A DNA stretch of 40,325 nt, taken from positions 1 through 40,325 of the forward strand of contig JAILQS010000172.1 in the NCBI GenBank assembly GCA_024698865.1. The letters are read 5' to 3'. This document shows positions 18,271-29,876 of the stretch, piece by piece. The stretch's first letter is position 1. Every line of letters begins with the position of its first letter. The position numbers and the translations under genes are program-made. Under the pieces are notes generated by a model. It did no database searches. It was given only the letters and a program-made list of their open reading frames with translations, and had not been told where the DNA came from. Source of the stretch: Lachnospiraceae bacterium (lineage in GTDB: Bacteria; Bacillota; Clostridia; Lachnospirales; Lachnospiraceae).

Positions 18271-21129
18271 ATGGGTAAAAAACGTGTTCTAAGTAAATGT
18301 ATTGGTATAGTTCTGATTTTGGCGTTAGTTTTCGCTTATCTGCCGGCAAATAGCGTCCAGGCGGCGACCAAAGTCAGCAAGGTTACCATTTCTTCAGTAA
18401 AGGCTAATACCAATCAGAAGATTGTAATCAAGTGGAAGAAACTAAAGAAGATTTCCGGCTATTATGTGCTTGTTTCTAAATTAAAAAGTGGGAAAAGTGT
18501 GGTTTATAAAAAATACACGAAAAAAACTTCTCTTACGACTAAGAAACTGAATGCAGGTACTTACTATGTTAAAGTTAGAGCTTATAAAGTTGTTAACAGC
18601 AAGAAAAAATTTGGCGCCTGGAGCAAAGTTAAGAAAGTTAAGGTGACTACAAAGCAGTCAAATGCATCCAATAATAATACGAATTCCAATGACGACAGCA
18701 ACAATAATTCTAATAGCAACAATCTCGATAGTAACAATGATGTTAAAGATAATGATGGCACCACAGACGACAACAATGATGGTACTACAGACGATAACAA
18801 TGATGGTACCACAGACGACAACAATTCCGATAATAACGATGGTGATGCAGAGGATAACAACCAACCGGGCGACACAAATAACGATACGCCGGCAGTTGAT
18901 GCGTCTGCCTCTAACAACGTATTTACGGACATTTCTAATAAGAAAGTCAATGCAACGATTTCGTTAGGTGAGTCTGTGTATGTGGATGCTGATTCGGATT
19001 CTGATGCAAATATATCTGTTTCAAAGAGTGAGTCTACAGGTGTTACAACAGTCGCGATTTCTAAAGCCGGTTCCTACCGGTTATCCGGAAGTGCGTCTAA
19101 TGTTGTAGTGGAAGTTGCAAAATCACTTTCTGAAGATGTGGATTTGATTCTGGATGGCGTAACGATTGATAACACAACTATTTCTGCTGTTTCCGGCAAA
19201 GATGCATCCGTCATTTCCATTGGAAAGGATACGAATGTGAATTTGTACTTGAAAGGAAATAATTCGCTGACCGGAAGTGGCACATTTGTTTCTGAACCAC
19301 AGGCGGTTATTTCTCAGAAAGGTACTGCACCTACACTTAATATTTTCAATGCCGGTGAGGGAGTTCTAAGTATAACAGATGCGATGGATCCGGATACTTC
19401 TTTTGATGATGTAGATCCGTCTGACGGCATTGCAACCAAAGGAACTTTATCGGTTAACGGCGGAACCTATCAGATTAAAACAAATGGAGATGCGTTAAAA
19501 GGTACCGGTGCTGATGGCGAAGGTGGTGTAAATATTTCCGGTGGAATCTTCCATCTGGAGTCGTATTTGTCCAACGCGATAAAATCCAAAAATGGAGAAA
19601 TCAACATTTCGGGCGGTAGTATTTACGCAGATTATACGAAGGAAGATGCGATTAATGCAAAGAATTATACGGTTACCGTTAGCGGAGGTCTTGTCAAGGT
19701 AGATGAGTGCTATGGAGACGGAATCCAGGGAGAATGGGTGGATATTTCCGGTGGCGATATTCGTATAACTACGTATTTTGAAAATGCGGGACTCAATTAT
19801 TATAACACCGCATTAGCAGTACATAATTCAATGACGGTAAGTGAAAGCGGAAGCAGTAAAACGAAAACAGAAACCGTAAATATTGATACCGGAAGCCATA
19901 AAGGAATCAAAGGCGGCAGCAAATCCGAATCTTACAAATATACAACCGTTGCAGAAGGAAGCAGCAATACGGCGGGAACTACTTACACGAATACGGCAAG
20001 CGGTGGCATTAAGATTTCCGGTGGAACAATCAATATCGATACTACCCATACCGGCATCAAATATAACGGCTCCGGTGGAATGGGCAGAGGCGGAAGCAGT
20101 ACCGGCAACCTTTCGGCCGCAAATAATGATGGTCAGTATATTATCGGTTCACCGGAGGATGGCATCAAATCAAACAATGATTTTGAAATCACAGGTGGAA
20201 CGGTTACTATCAAAGCGTCGGATGACGGTATTTCAACAGATAATAAGTTAACGATAAAAGACAACGCAGTTGTTAATATAAATCAGGCATACGAAGGAAT
20301 TGAGGCGGCTGATCTGGTAATTGGAACAAGTGGAAGCGAAAGCAAAGCACCGTATGTAAGCGTTTACTCGAATGATGACGGCATCAACACAGCCTCCAAA
20401 TCATCAGTTTCCTACGTCTATGCAGATGAATCTGAGGAAACTTATCAGAAAACAACCGTTTCCACGATGTCCGGTAATGATATGACCGTTTATAGCGGCA
20501 CGGTTGTAGTAATGATTGCTGATGATACGACACATGATTTCTCGCTCACAGTGAAAGACGGTCAAAATGTTGTAAATGATAACAGCACCGTGACCGGTAC
20601 ATATAGCTCTAATGGCGATGGTATAGATTGCAATGGCTCCTTCTATGCATATGGTGGTGATATAATCGTGTGGGGCGCTACGTCAAATGACAATTCGCCA
20701 ATCGACACCGGAGACAGTAACGCACAATACGTAATTGCGAATGGAGCGACCGTATTAGCAGCGGCAAGTAGTGGCAGTATGAAGAATAATCCAACGTCAC
20801 TTGGTCAGAATGCAGTTGTATTTTCCGGTATGTCCTTGACCTCAGGAAAAACATTTGCCATTTCAGATAGCAGTTTGGCAACCGTTTTAACCGCAAAAGC
20901 TGCGAAAAACTACACGTATCTGATGTATACCGCACCGGGATTGCAGGGAAGCTACACCCTTTCTACAGGTGGAACCGGTACAGATCCTGTTAATGAAACG
21001 ACAGAGTATGATAACAGATATCTCACCTATAGTTCAAACGGTGCAACACAACTTACCACAGCAACCGCATCTACCTCGGTTAACAGTGGTGGAAACGGTG
21101 GACCTGGACAAAATCCGGGAAGATGGTAA
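18271..21129 (+). CDS. Secreted carbohydrate-binding domain (DUF4353-like) protein with N-terminal Fn3-like domain and Asn/Asp-rich linker
   Basis: Signal peptide; Fn3-like KWKKLKKISGYYVLVSKLKSGK; linker DGTTDDNN repeats; SGGTINIDTTHTGIKYNG, SNNDFEITGGTVTIKASDDGIST beta-helix-like repeats. Confidence 0.85.
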   Translation: MGKKRVLSKCIGIVLILALVFAYLPANSVQAATKVSKVTISSVKANTNQKIVIKWKKLKKISGYYVLVSKLKSGKSVVYKKYTKKTSLTTKKLNAGTYYVKVRAYKVVNSKKKFGAWSKVKKVKVTTKQSNASNNNTNSNDDSNNNSNSNNLDSNNDVKDNDGTTDDNNDGTTDDNNDGTTDDNNSDNNDGDAEDNNQPGDTNNDTPAVDASASNNVFTDISNKKVNATISLGESVYVDADSDSDANISVSKSESTGVTTVAISKAGSYRLSGSASNVVVEVAKSLSEDVDLILDGVTIDNTTISAVSGKDASVISIGKDTNVNLYLKGNNSLTGSGTFVSEPQAVISQKGTAPTLNIFNAGEGVLSITDAMDPDTSFDDVDPSDGIATKGTLSVNGGTYQIKTNGDALKGTGADGEGGVNISGGIFHLESYLSNAIKSKNGEINISGGSIYADYTKEDAINAKNYTVTVSGGLVKVDECYGDGIQGEWVDISGGDIRITTYFENAGLNYYNTALAVHNSMTVSESGSSKTKTETVNIDTGSHKGIKGGSKSESYKYTTVAEGSSNTAGTTYTNTASGGIKISGGTINIDTTHTGIKYNGSGGMGRGGSSTGNLSAANNDGQYIIGSPEDGIKSNNDFEITGGTVTIKASDDGISTDNKLTIKDNAVVNINQAYEGIEAADLVIGTSGSESKAPYVSVYSNDDGINTASKSSVSYVYADESEETYQKTTVSTMSGNDMTVYSGTVVVMIADDTTHDFSLTVKDGQNVVNDNSTVTGTYSSNGDGIDCNGSFYAYGGDIIVWGATSNDNSPIDTGDSNAQYVIANGATVLAAASSGSMKNNPTSLGQNAVVFSGMSLTSGKTFAISDSSLATVLTAKAAKNYTYLMYTAPGLQGSYTLSTGGTGTDPVNETTEYDNRYLTYSSNGATQLTTATASTSVNSGGNGGPGQNPGRW
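18754..18825 (+). repeat. 24-bp in-frame tandem repeat, 3 units encoding DGTTDDNN
   Basis: gatggyaccacagacgayaacaat repeated three times. Confidence 0.9.
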
Positions 21130-21151
21130 TATAGAATAACATTTAATTTGT

Positions 21152-21187
21152 ATAACACCAAAGGGTACGTTATCCTTTGGTGTTATT
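21152..21187 (+). terminator. Terminator-like hairpin
   Basis: ataacaccaaagg - gtacgttat - cctttggtgttat, 13-bp perfect stem after the 18271 gene stop. Confidence 0.65.
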
Positions 21188-21311
21188 CGTTGTGCGCGTT
21201 ATTTTCTAGTGGTATTTATTTCGTTTATACGTTATTAGTGGTTTTTCAGTGTATAAATTACGTAGCATTTACATATCCTACTCAAAGAATTGGTTGAGAA
21301 AGGAAAAGAAA

Positions 21312-22040
21312 ATGAATCACGTATTGTATAACGACAGCAAATCTAATAACGCAAATAATGAACAGGGAAATTTAGACGAAACTTATTCTAACATATCCGA
21401 ATACGGACAGTTGGTGTTGGAGCATAATAACCAAAACCATAAGATACAGGTTTTATCGATTGTGGGCGAAATCGAAGGGCACGAGTGCCTTCCGCCGCAG
21501 AATAAAACCACAAAATACGAGCATGTTTTGCCAATACTGACAAAAATAGAAGATGATAAGTCGATACAGGGCATATTGCTACTGGTAAACACAGTTGGAG
21601 GAGATGTGTCCTCGGGACTGGCTTTGGCAGAAATGATTGCATCCGTCAGTAAACCAACGGTGTCACTTGTTATAGGAGACAGCCATTCCATAGGCGTTCC
21701 ACTTGCGGTAGCATCTGATTATTCCTTTATAGTACCAACCGGAACGATGATAATACATCCGGTTAGAATGGGCGGGTCAGTACTTGGAGCGCCTCAGACA
21801 TTTGATTATTTCAAATTGATACAGGAACGTATTTTGAGTTTCATTGAGCAGCATTCCAAAGCGCAAAAACCAAGACTCGAAGAAATGATGCTAAGAAGCG
21901 GAATATTAAATAAAGATCTGGGAACAATACTCGTTGGAAAAGAAGCAGTGGAAGAAGGCTTGATAGATGAGGTCGGGGGCTTGAAAGAAACCTTAAGAAA
22001 ACTGCACGAACTCATCGACAAAGGAATCGTAAAACAATAA
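21312..22040 (+). CDS. ClpP-class protease, TepA-like
   Basis: IQGILLLVNTVGGDVSSGLALAEMI...LVIGDSHSIGVPLAVASDYSFIVPTGTMIIHPVRM. Start at MNHVLYND after the gagaaagg-type RBS. Confidence 0.88.
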   Translation: MNHVLYNDSKSNNANNEQGNLDETYSNISEYGQLVLEHNNQNHKIQVLSIVGEIEGHECLPPQNKTTKYEHVLPILTKIEDDKSIQGILLLVNTVGGDVSSGLALAEMIASVSKPTVSLVIGDSHSIGVPLAVASDYSFIVPTGTMIIHPVRMGGSVLGAPQTFDYFKLIQERILSFIEQHSKAQKPRLEEMMLRSGILNKDLGTILVGKEAVEEGLIDEVGGLKETLRKLHELIDKGIVKQ

Positions 22041-22131
22041 TAGACAAGCCTACAACAGTTTACAAGAGAAAATAGCTATGCTATACTGTTTAGTGCTTTA
22101 CAACACTAAATAAGAAATGGCAGGTAATAAC

Positions 22132-22641
22132 ATGGAATTATGGGACATCTACGATGAAAATAAACAATTAACCGGTCGAACCATGAAGCGCAACGACTGG
22201 TGTTTGAAAGATAATGAGTATCATTTGTCTGTGCTCGGAGTTTTGAAACGACCGGACGGTAAATTTCTCATTACAAAGCGTCATATGAATAAGCATTGGG
22301 CACCGGGCTGGTGGGAAGTTCCGGGGGGTGCAGCAAAGGCAGGCGAGACCTCTGAGGAAGCCGCCAAACGTGAGATACTTGAGGAAACCGGGCTTGATGT
22401 AACAAATGCCAAAGGTGGATTTTTGTTTTCTTACCACAGAGAAAATCCCGGAAAGGGAGATAACTATTTTGTTGATATTTACGGCTATGAACTTGATTTT
22501 ACAGAGGATGACGTTAAAGTACAGGAAGAGGAAGTAACCGGATACATGATTGCGGATCTGGCGCAGATTAAGGAATTTGCGGCGCAGGGAATTTTTCTGC
22601 ATTATGACAGCATAAAAGAAGCGTTTGAAACGGAGTTTTAG
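22132..22641 (+). CDS. NUDIX hydrolase
   Basis: Nudix box GGAAKAGETSEEAAKREILEETGL. Start could also be ATG at 22117. Confidence 0.92.
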   Translation: MELWDIYDENKQLTGRTMKRNDWCLKDNEYHLSVLGVLKRPDGKFLITKRHMNKHWAPGWWEVPGGAAKAGETSEEAAKREILEETGLDVTNAKGGFLFSYHRENPGKGDNYFVDIYGYELDFTEDDVKVQEEEVTGYMIADLAQIKEFAAQGIFLHYDSIKEAFETEF

Positions 22642-22709
22642 ATTTACAAAAGAGAATACAGTTTTTTCACGTTAATTGCGGAAAGCCTGCGCTAAGTGAA
22701 AAAAATTAT

Positions 22710-22772
22710 AAGACTTGTATTTTTACAATGATATGTTTCATAATTATTGTATTTTGCAGGTCTTAATTTTTA
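22710..22772 (+). terminator. Probable terminator downstream of NUDIX gene
   Basis: aagacttg...caggtctt stem with inner acaat/attgt, followed by aattttt. Confidence 0.55.
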
Positions 22773-22823
22773 TTCTATAGAGTGCAATTTACAACACTCG
22801 CATAAAAAATAGGAGATGGGAAA

Positions 22824-24119
22824 ATGAATGTCGGGAAAATAGAAAAAGTAATGGGTAGAGAAATTCTGGATTCCAGAGGGCATCCCACGGTAGAAGCAGA
22901 AATTATCTTAGCAGATGGAACAACAGAAAGAGGAGTCGTACCAAGCGGTGCATCAACGGGAGAGTTCGAGGCATTGGAACTACGTGATGGCGATAAAAAA
23001 AGATATATGGGGAAAGGCGTACAAAAGGCGGTTTCTCACATTAATCATGAGATTTTTGAGACAATTGCAGGTATGGATGCATCGGACATCTATGCGATTG
23101 ATCGTGCGATGATCAATGCAGATGGAACGAAGGATAAATCCAGACTTGGAGCCAACGCAATCCTGGCGGTTTCGATTGCCTGCGCAAGAGCAGCTGCCAA
23201 AGCACAAGGGATTCCGTTGTATCGTTTCCTTGGCGGACTATCCGGTAATCGACTTCCGATTCCGATGATGAATATTTTAAATGGAGGTGCACATGCCTCT
23301 AATACAGTAGATATACAAGAATTTATGATTATGCCGGTAGGAGCGCAAAACTTTAAAGAAGCGTTACGATGGTGTTCCGAAGTATTCCATGCATTGGCAT
23401 CCGTTTTAAAGGAAAGAGGACTTGCAACTTCGGTAGGTGATGAGGGTGGCTTTGCTCCGGATTTAAGCAGTGATGAGGAAACGATAGAGACTATTTTAGA
23501 AGCTGTGAAAAAGGCGGGATATGAGGCAGGAAAAGATTTTATGATTGCGATGGATGCGGCTGCTTCAGAATGGAAAAGTGAGAAGGGAAAAGGTTATTAT
23601 AAGTTGCCAAAGGCAGGTACAGAATATACTTCGGACGAACTGATCATGCACTGGACAATGCTTGTAGAAAAATATCCGATTGCCTCTATCGAAGATGCAT
23701 TGGACGAGGAAGATTGGGAAGGCTGGCAGAGGTTGACGGAAAGACTTGGTAATAAAGTTTTGTTAGTGGGTGATGACCTTTTTGTAACCAATACAACACG
23801 ATTGTCAAAAGGAATTACACTTGGTTGTGCGAACAGTATTTTGATCAAACTCAATCAGATTGGTTCTGTTTCCGAAACACTGGAAGCTATTAAAATGGCG
23901 CACAAAGCCGGTTATACGGCAATTGTTTCGCATCGTTCGGGAGAAACGGACGATACAACAATTGCGGATCTTTCGGTAGCGTTAAATACCGGTCTGATAA
24001 AAGCAGGGGCACCAAGCCGATTTGAACGTGTAGCAAAATACAATCGGTTATTGCGTATAGAGGAAGAATTAGATGTATATGGAATGTATGCCAAAAATGA
24101 CGAAAATTTGGTAAAATAA
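22824..24119 (+). CDS. eno: Enolase
   Basis: [22 protein letters not shown]...[42 protein letters not shown]. Confidence 0.98.
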   Translation: MNVGKIEKVMGREILDSRGHPTVEAEIILADGTTERGVVPSGASTGEFEALELRDGDKKRYMGKGVQKAVSHINHEIFETIAGMDASDIYAIDRAMINADGTKDKSRLGANAILAVSIACARAAAKAQGIPLYRFLGGLSGNRLPIPMMNILNGGAHASNTVDIQEFMIMPVGAQNFKEALRWCSEVFHALASVLKERGLATSVGDEGGFAPDLSSDEETIETILEAVKKAGYEAGKDFMIAMDAAASEWKSEKGKGYYKLPKAGTEYTSDELIMHWTMLVEKYPIASIEDALDEEDWEGWQRLTERLGNKVLLVGDDLFVTNTTRLSKGITLGCANSILIKLNQIGSVSETLEAIKMAHKAGYTAIVSHRSGETDDTTIADLSVALNTGLIKAGAPSRFERVAKYNRLLRIEEELDVYGMYAKNDENLVK

Positions 24120-24228
24120 AGTATAGGAATTTAGTTAACTTGCTAAATTATAAGGATTTGTTTATAATTATAAAATGGATTAAACATAACGCAAAACTAT
24201 TTTGAAGTTTTAAAGGAGGGTTTACAAT

Positions 24229-26001
24229 ATGAAGAAGTTTATAAGAGTAGTTTTAATGTTATTGTTAACTTTGGTTGGCGGGGTGTATTTAGTGCCATCT
24301 GCCAATGCAGCAACACCGGCTTCACCGATAAGCGGGAACGGAACACAGGCGAATCCTTATATCGTATCTTTATCAGATTACGGTGATTTTGAGTATACAC
24401 ATTCGTCCGGTTCTACCCACTATTATAGCGTAACCTTTGCAAAAGAAGGCGTGTTTGAATTGAAAGCAGGCGAGTATACAGGAACATTTTATCTTAATGG
24501 TAATAATCTGTATGCGAACTATTCACAGGTTGCGGTAACTGCAAATTCAACTGTTACCATTAAAAATGTAGCAACCGCCAAAACCAGAATCATTTACAGT
24601 CCTTCTACAAAGTATAAGACCAAAGAAGATGCTTTGGATCTGACAACATGCAGAAGCGCACAGGCGGTATCTATTCCACAGGGAGCAGAGAAGTATGGAG
24701 AAGCGTGGTACAAATTCACGATTACACAACCGTCTACCATTGAGTTCGAGCCGTATAATACAAGTGCGATTTATGGCTTCTTAAAAGCAGACGGAACAAC
24801 ACCGGCACTTACACAAAGAAATTTTTACTCCAAATTAGGTTATGATGGACCATCCGGCGGTTACAGCTATTTTACGGACCTCGATCACAATATTTTCTTC
24901 CCAACCAACACCTATGATATTTCCTACGCAAATGAAAACAGAGATAAATGGGAAGATGGTAAGGCAAAAGTTTCTTTCTACGAAGCAGGCACTTATTACA
25001 TTAATATGCGAGGCGGTACAATAGGTAAAAACTACGACCGTGGTTTTAAGAGTTTCTTAATCAGACCATACAGACCGATTACAGGACTTAAGTTCTCTCA
25101 GGGTAATACAATAAATGTAGTAGAAAATAAAAAAGGACAAAATGTAACAAATTATATCAAAGCGATTATTCCGGAAGATGCAGACGGCTTCCCATGTGCA
25201 GCCAGTTACAATACAAATGTATTCCAGATTACGTCAACAACACTGGGTGGCGGAACTGACAAAATGTCAGGTGTAGATTTCAAGAGCGATAGTTTTGGAA
25301 AATACACCATTGGTATTAAAGACGAAAGAGGTCAGGTTGTTGGAAGCTACGTAATCAATAATGTTCCAAGGCCATTTGTGGACTACACCGGTACCGGTTC
25401 ATCTAATTCTATTACGGTAAAGGGCGCAAGCGGTAACTCAGAGTCTGTAGCTGACTCTGTTAGAGTTTATATCAAAAAAGGCAGCAAATATGAACTTGCA
25501 GCTACCTGTAAAGGTTCAACTGCAACTGTTAAGAAACTGAAAGCAAATACAAAATATAGCATCAAACTTGCAAACTATGACAGTAAGAACAAAGTAGAAA
25601 GTGCATTAAGTAAGGCTTTTGTTGCCGGTACAGCTCCATCTGCCAAACCAACGATCAAGAGTGTAAAAAGTATCAAAATTACCAAAAATACCGGAACCCT
25701 TACCTATAATCCGGGCAAGTGGAATGAGTATAGAAAAAAATATACCTACTATGCCGCTTCCGGTAAGATTACAGTTGGAAAAGTTAAGGGTGCATCCCTT
25801 TACGAATATAACTTTGGTTATACCGGATGCCCGAACACAACCTCTAAGAATTCCAACGTTATGAGACTTTATAAAGGTGGCGATACAGCTGCTTCATGCA
25901 AGAAAACACTCAAACTGAAATGTCGTGTTACAAAGAAATATTCCAATTCCTTTATTGCCTATGGCTCATGGGGAAAAACCAAAAAAGTAAAAATCAAATA
26001 A
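24229..26001 (+). CDS. Secreted protein of unknown function with C-terminal Fn3-like region
   Basis: Signal peptide (MKKFIRVVLMLLLTLVGGVYLVPSANA), RBS aaaggagg; C-terminal VRVYIKKGSKYELAATCKGSTATVKKLKANTKYSIKLANYDS. Confidence 0.75.
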   Translation: MKKFIRVVLMLLLTLVGGVYLVPSANAATPASPISGNGTQANPYIVSLSDYGDFEYTHSSGSTHYYSVTFAKEGVFELKAGEYTGTFYLNGNNLYANYSQVAVTANSTVTIKNVATAKTRIIYSPSTKYKTKEDALDLTTCRSAQAVSIPQGAEKYGEAWYKFTITQPSTIEFEPYNTSAIYGFLKADGTTPALTQRNFYSKLGYDGPSGGYSYFTDLDHNIFFPTNTYDISYANENRDKWEDGKAKVSFYEAGTYYINMRGGTIGKNYDRGFKSFLIRPYRPITGLKFSQGNTINVVENKKGQNVTNYIKAIIPEDADGFPCAASYNTNVFQITSTTLGGGTDKMSGVDFKSDSFGKYTIGIKDERGQVVGSYVINNVPRPFVDYTGTGSSNSITVKGASGNSESVADSVRVYIKKGSKYELAATCKGSTATVKKLKANTKYSIKLANYDSKNKVESALSKAFVAGTAPSAKPTIKSVKSIKITKNTGTLTYNPGKWNEYRKKYTYYAASGKITVGKVKGASLYEYNFGYTGCPNTTSKNSNVMRLYKGGDTAASCKKTLKLKCRVTKKYSNSFIAYGSWGKTKKVKIK

Positions 26002-26018
26002 CAGAATATAAGGCTACG

Positions 26019-26058
26019 ATATCCCGCAGTATAAATGTGTACTGCGGGATATTTTTTG
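26019..26058 (+). terminator. Intrinsic terminator
   Basis: atatcccgcagta-taaatgtg-tactgcgggatattttttg. Confidence 0.92.
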
Positions 26059-26071
26059 CACGTTACATTCC

Positions 26072-26100
26072 TTGCGTTTTCGCCTTTTAAAAGGTATAAT
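26072..26100 (+). promoter_or_regulatory. Putative sigma-A promoter for uppP
   Basis: TTGCGT, 17-bp spacer, TATAAT. Confidence 0.6.
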
Positions 26101-26176
26101 TAATTAGTTATTTGCATAAAAATATTTGATAAAAACGAGTGCAAATACAAGAGTGAAATGAAATGGGAGGACAATT

Positions 26177-27055
26177 ATGGAACTTTGGAAAGCATTAGTT
26201 ATGGGAGTGATTCAGGGGATTGCTGAGTTTTTACCGATCAGTAGTTCCGGACATCTTGCAATTTTCAAACATATTTTGCATCTGGACTTAGAGTCCGGCG
26301 GAATGATGTTTGATATTCTTTTGCATGTAGGAACGCTGCTTGCGGTTTTTGTAGTATTTTATAAAGATATTTGGGAATTGATTATGGAAGGAATCGGCAT
26401 TGTAATCGATTTTTTCAAAAATGTAGGGCGATTTTTTCAAAATCTTTTATCCAAAGATAAAAAAGAGTATATTCGCATCGTAGATTCTGAGTATCGCAAA
26501 TTTGTTATGCTCGTTATTGTATCCACCATTCCAACCGGAGTTATCGGATACCTTGGAAAGGATATCATTGAACGTGCAGGACAGACCTTGTTGATACCGG
26601 GACTTTGTCTTTTGGCTACAGCGGTTTTGTTGGTTATCGCAGATCGATTTAATCAGGGAACCAATAAGCCGGACCGGATTTCCTATTCGGATGCGGCAAT
26701 TGTCGGTTGCTCTCAAGGAATAGCTACTTTACCGGGATTATCACGTTCCGGAACAACAATCGCCATAAGCTTACTGCTTGGATTTGATAAGAATTTTGCA
26801 GTGAAATATTCCTTCATTATGTCAATTCCGGCGATTATGGGCGCAGCAGTGTTGGATTTGAAAGATATCCAGGCAGCGTCGTTACCTGCACATGTATGGT
26901 TTAATTATTTAGCCGGAACAGTAGTTGCTGCTATTGTTGGTTACATCTGTATTAAAACCATGCTTGTGATTGTAAGAGGAAAGAAATTTACCTTCTTTTC
27001 CATTTACTGTTTTATCGTTGGTATCATTGCAATTGTTGCATATTTTCTTCTTTAA
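26177..27055 (+). CDS. uppP: Undecaprenyl-diphosphatase
   Basis: VIQGIAEFLPISSSGHLAI; GIATLPGLSRSGTTIAISLLLG. Confidence 0.97.
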   Translation: MELWKALVMGVIQGIAEFLPISSSGHLAIFKHILHLDLESGGMMFDILLHVGTLLAVFVVFYKDIWELIMEGIGIVIDFFKNVGRFFQNLLSKDKKEYIRIVDSEYRKFVMLVIVSTIPTGVIGYLGKDIIERAGQTLLIPGLCLLATAVLLVIADRFNQGTNKPDRISYSDAAIVGCSQGIATLPGLSRSGTTIAISLLLGFDKNFAVKYSFIMSIPAIMGAAVLDLKDIQAASLPAHVWFNYLAGTVVAAIVGYICIKTMLVIVRGKKFTFFSIYCFIVGIIAIVAYFLL

Positions 27056-27096
27056 TCGAAGGGCTCAAATAATCAGAAAGTTGGTGTAGGTCTTTT

Positions 27097-29832
27097 ATGG
27101 CTCAGAATACAAAGAATAAACGGACGAATTCTTCCAATACCGGAAAGAATTCCAAGTCAAATACATCATCGCGTACGAAAGCTTCCGGTGCTAATCGCAA
27201 GAAGAGTAGCCGGTCAGGCACTAACGCCAGAAGAACTTCCAAGAGAAGTCCTGTTTTGGATGAAGTTATCGTAATAATCGCGTTTGTTATAACAATACTT
27301 GTGTACTTAAGTGAGTTGAATCTGGGTGGAGTGATCGGCAAATTTGTCTCTTCATTTTTGTTTGGACTCACAGGTATGATGGCATATATTATTCCACTTG
27401 CGGTTTTTGTGATGATTGCGTTCTCTGTTATGAATAAAAAGAATCGCGAAATTCGTATCAAAAATATTTGCGCAGGCGTTTTACTGCTTGCAATATCCAT
27501 GTTGCTTGGACTTTTGGCTAAGCCGGTAAAACCGGAATTTAAAATACTGGATTATTATACCTATGCAGCGCAAAGTCACAAAAGTGGTGGTTTGATTGGC
27601 GGGGTATTATCAAACCTGTTGTCCATCGGAATTGGCGAAGCAGGCGCATATGTGCTGCTTAGCGGCATCAGTCTGATTGCGATTATGTTTATCAGTGAGC
27701 GTTTATTATTTGCGGGACTTCACAAACGATATGTGCAGTACAAAAAGAACAGACGTGAACGTACCGTCTTTGATGAAGATGAACTGTTGGAAGATTACGA
27801 TATTGTAGATGATGAGGACTATGTTTCTGCGACGAGACCGCAGGTTCTGGATCGACCACGCCTGAAACTTCCGTTTTATAATTTCACGAGTGAATCAGAC
27901 GAGGCAGATGACGTAGCAACTGCTAAGGAAGACCTCAAATTTTCCAAAAAGAAAAAGGCAGATTCCACTGCCGATACTGAAGTATCCAAAGATTCCGGTA
28001 CTGCTATGGAATTTAAGAATCCTATGTATGGTGTTGTACCTCAATTTGAAGTGTACGAGGACGAACTTAACAAGAAATTCCATGCCGGAGATGATATGCC
28101 TTCCGTAGCTTTGGATGATTGCGAGGTGACGGTTGACAATCCAAACTTCAAACCGGATACCGATTTTGGCTCGGATTTACAGACAGAAGCGGATATTGTG
28201 AACGTGCCACAAAAAGAAATTGAAGTTCAAGAAGCGATGCCGGAACAGACTACAAAAGATGTTGAGAATATCGAAATTGTAAATAGCCGTAGCAATGAAA
28301 AAATGCAAGAGGATTTGGCCCTTTCCAAAAAGGCGGACAAGCCAAAAGAAGACAAGAAAACACGTTACAAGTTTCCTTCGCTGGAGTTACTCAGCAAACC
28401 AAAAGGCAAAGATACTGCCATCAGTAACAATGAATTAAATCATACGGCGCAGTTATTGAAATCCACACTCGACAGTTTCGGTGTCAGCGTGGAAGTGAAA
28501 AATGTAAGCTGTGGACCGACGGTTACCAGATACGAGTTACAGCCGGCACAGGGGGTTAAAGTCAGTCGAATTACCAGCTTATCCGACGATATCAAACTAA
28601 GTCTTGCAGCTGCGGACATTCGAATTGAGGCTCCGATTCCGGGCAAATCTGCCGTAGGTATTGAAGTGCCAAACGCAACGAATTCCCAGGTTTATTTAAG
28701 AACTTTACTCCAAAGCAAGGACTTTTCGGACAGTGATAAAAATATCGCATTTGCGGTTGGTAAAGACATCGGTGGCAAGACAGTAGTAACGGATATTGCA
28801 AAGATGCCACACCTTTTAATTGCGGGGGCAACCGGTTCCGGTAAATCCGTATGTATTAATACATTGATTATGAGTATTTTATACAAAGCGCATCCGGAAG
28901 ATGTAAAATTGATTATGATTGACCCCAAAGTCGTAGAACTTAGTGTTTATAACGGAATTCCACACTTGTTGATTCCGGTTGTTACCGATCCAAAGAAAGC
29001 ATCTGCAGCGCTTAATTGGGCAGTTGCCGAGATGACAGATCGTTATAAGAAGTTTGCAGAACTTGGAGTACGTGAAATCAAAGGTTACAACAAAAAAGTA
29101 GAGACGGTACAGGATATCGATCACAAAGAAGAATTCAAGAAACTTCCGCAGATTGTTATTATTGTAGATGAGCTTGCGGATCTGATGATGGTAGCACCGG
29201 GAGAAGTGGAAAATGCAATCTGCCGTCTGGCGCAGTTAGCAAGAGCAGCAGGTATTCATCTGGTAATTGCAACCCAGAGACCTTCGGTTAACGTTATCAC
29301 CGGTGTTATTAAGGCAAATATTCCTTCCCGAATTGCATTTGCCGTATCTTCTGCAGTCGATTCGCGTACTATTTTGGACAGTGGTGGAGCAGAAAAATTG
29401 CTTGGAAAAGGAGATATGCTGTTCTTCCCATCCGGCTATCCAAAACCGGTTCGTGTACAGGGCGCATTTGTATCAGACAAGGAAGTAATGGATGTTGTTG
29501 ATTTCCTGAATACGCAGACCGTTGAAAGCGAATACAGCAAAACTGTATCTGAACAAATTGAGTCAGCACAATCTGCAGTGGAAGTTGCAGGCCCTGGTGG
29601 AGAGGATAATGGCAGGGATGAATACTACGTCGATGCTGCCAAATTTATTATAGAAAAAGATAAAGCAAGTATTGGTATGTTACAAAGATCATTTCGAATT
29701 GGCTTCAACAGAGCTGCCCGTATAATGGATCAGCTCGCCGACGCCGGAGTGGTTGGTCCGGAAGAGGGCACCAAACCACGTAAGATACTTATGACATTGG
29801 AAGAGTTTATGCAAACCCTCGAGTCAGAATAA
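27097..29832 (+). CDS. FtsK/SpoIIIE-family DNA translocase
   Basis: N-terminal TM helices, [25 protein letters not shown]-terminal winged-helix gamma domain ([34 protein letters not shown]). Confidence 0.96.
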   Translation: MAQNTKNKRTNSSNTGKNSKSNTSSRTKASGANRKKSSRSGTNARRTSKRSPVLDEVIVIIAFVITILVYLSELNLGGVIGKFVSSFLFGLTGMMAYIIPLAVFVMIAFSVMNKKNREIRIKNICAGVLLLAISMLLGLLAKPVKPEFKILDYYTYAAQSHKSGGLIGGVLSNLLSIGIGEAGAYVLLSGISLIAIMFISERLLFAGLHKRYVQYKKNRRERTVFDEDELLEDYDIVDDEDYVSATRPQVLDRPRLKLPFYNFTSESDEADDVATAKEDLKFSKKKKADSTADTEVSKDSGTAMEFKNPMYGVVPQFEVYEDELNKKFHAGDDMPSVALDDCEVTVDNPNFKPDTDFGSDLQTEADIVNVPQKEIEVQEAMPEQTTKDVENIEIVNSRSNEKMQEDLALSKKADKPKEDKKTRYKFPSLELLSKPKGKDTAISNNELNHTAQLLKSTLDSFGVSVEVKNVSCGPTVTRYELQPAQGVKVSRITSLSDDIKLSLAAADIRIEAPIPGKSAVGIEVPNATNSQVYLRTLLQSKDFSDSDKNIAFAVGKDIGGKTVVTDIAKMPHLLIAGATGSGKSVCINTLIMSILYKAHPEDVKLIMIDPKVVELSVYNGIPHLLIPVVTDPKKASAALNWAVAEMTDRYKKFAELGVREIKGYNKKVETVQDIDHKEEFKKLPQIVIIVDELADLMMVAPGEVENAICRLAQLARAAGIHLVIATQRPSVNVITGVIKANIPSRIAFAVSSAVDSRTILDSGGAEKLLGKGDMLFFPSGYPKPVRVQGAFVSDKEVMDVVDFLNTQTVESEYSKTVSEQIESAQSAVEVAGPGGEDNGRDEYYVDAAKFIIEKDKASIGMLQRSFRIGFNRAARIMDQLADAGVVGPEEGTKPRKILMTLEEFMQTLESE

Positions 29833-29876
29833 ACAGATTGGATATACATATCAGATACCTTTAGAACAGGTATAAG

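Noticed and set aside
18582-18950. 122-aa antisense ORF rich in Leu/Ser/Val
   Set aside because: It mirrors the Asn/Asp-rich linker of the sense gene; no RBS or family resemblance.
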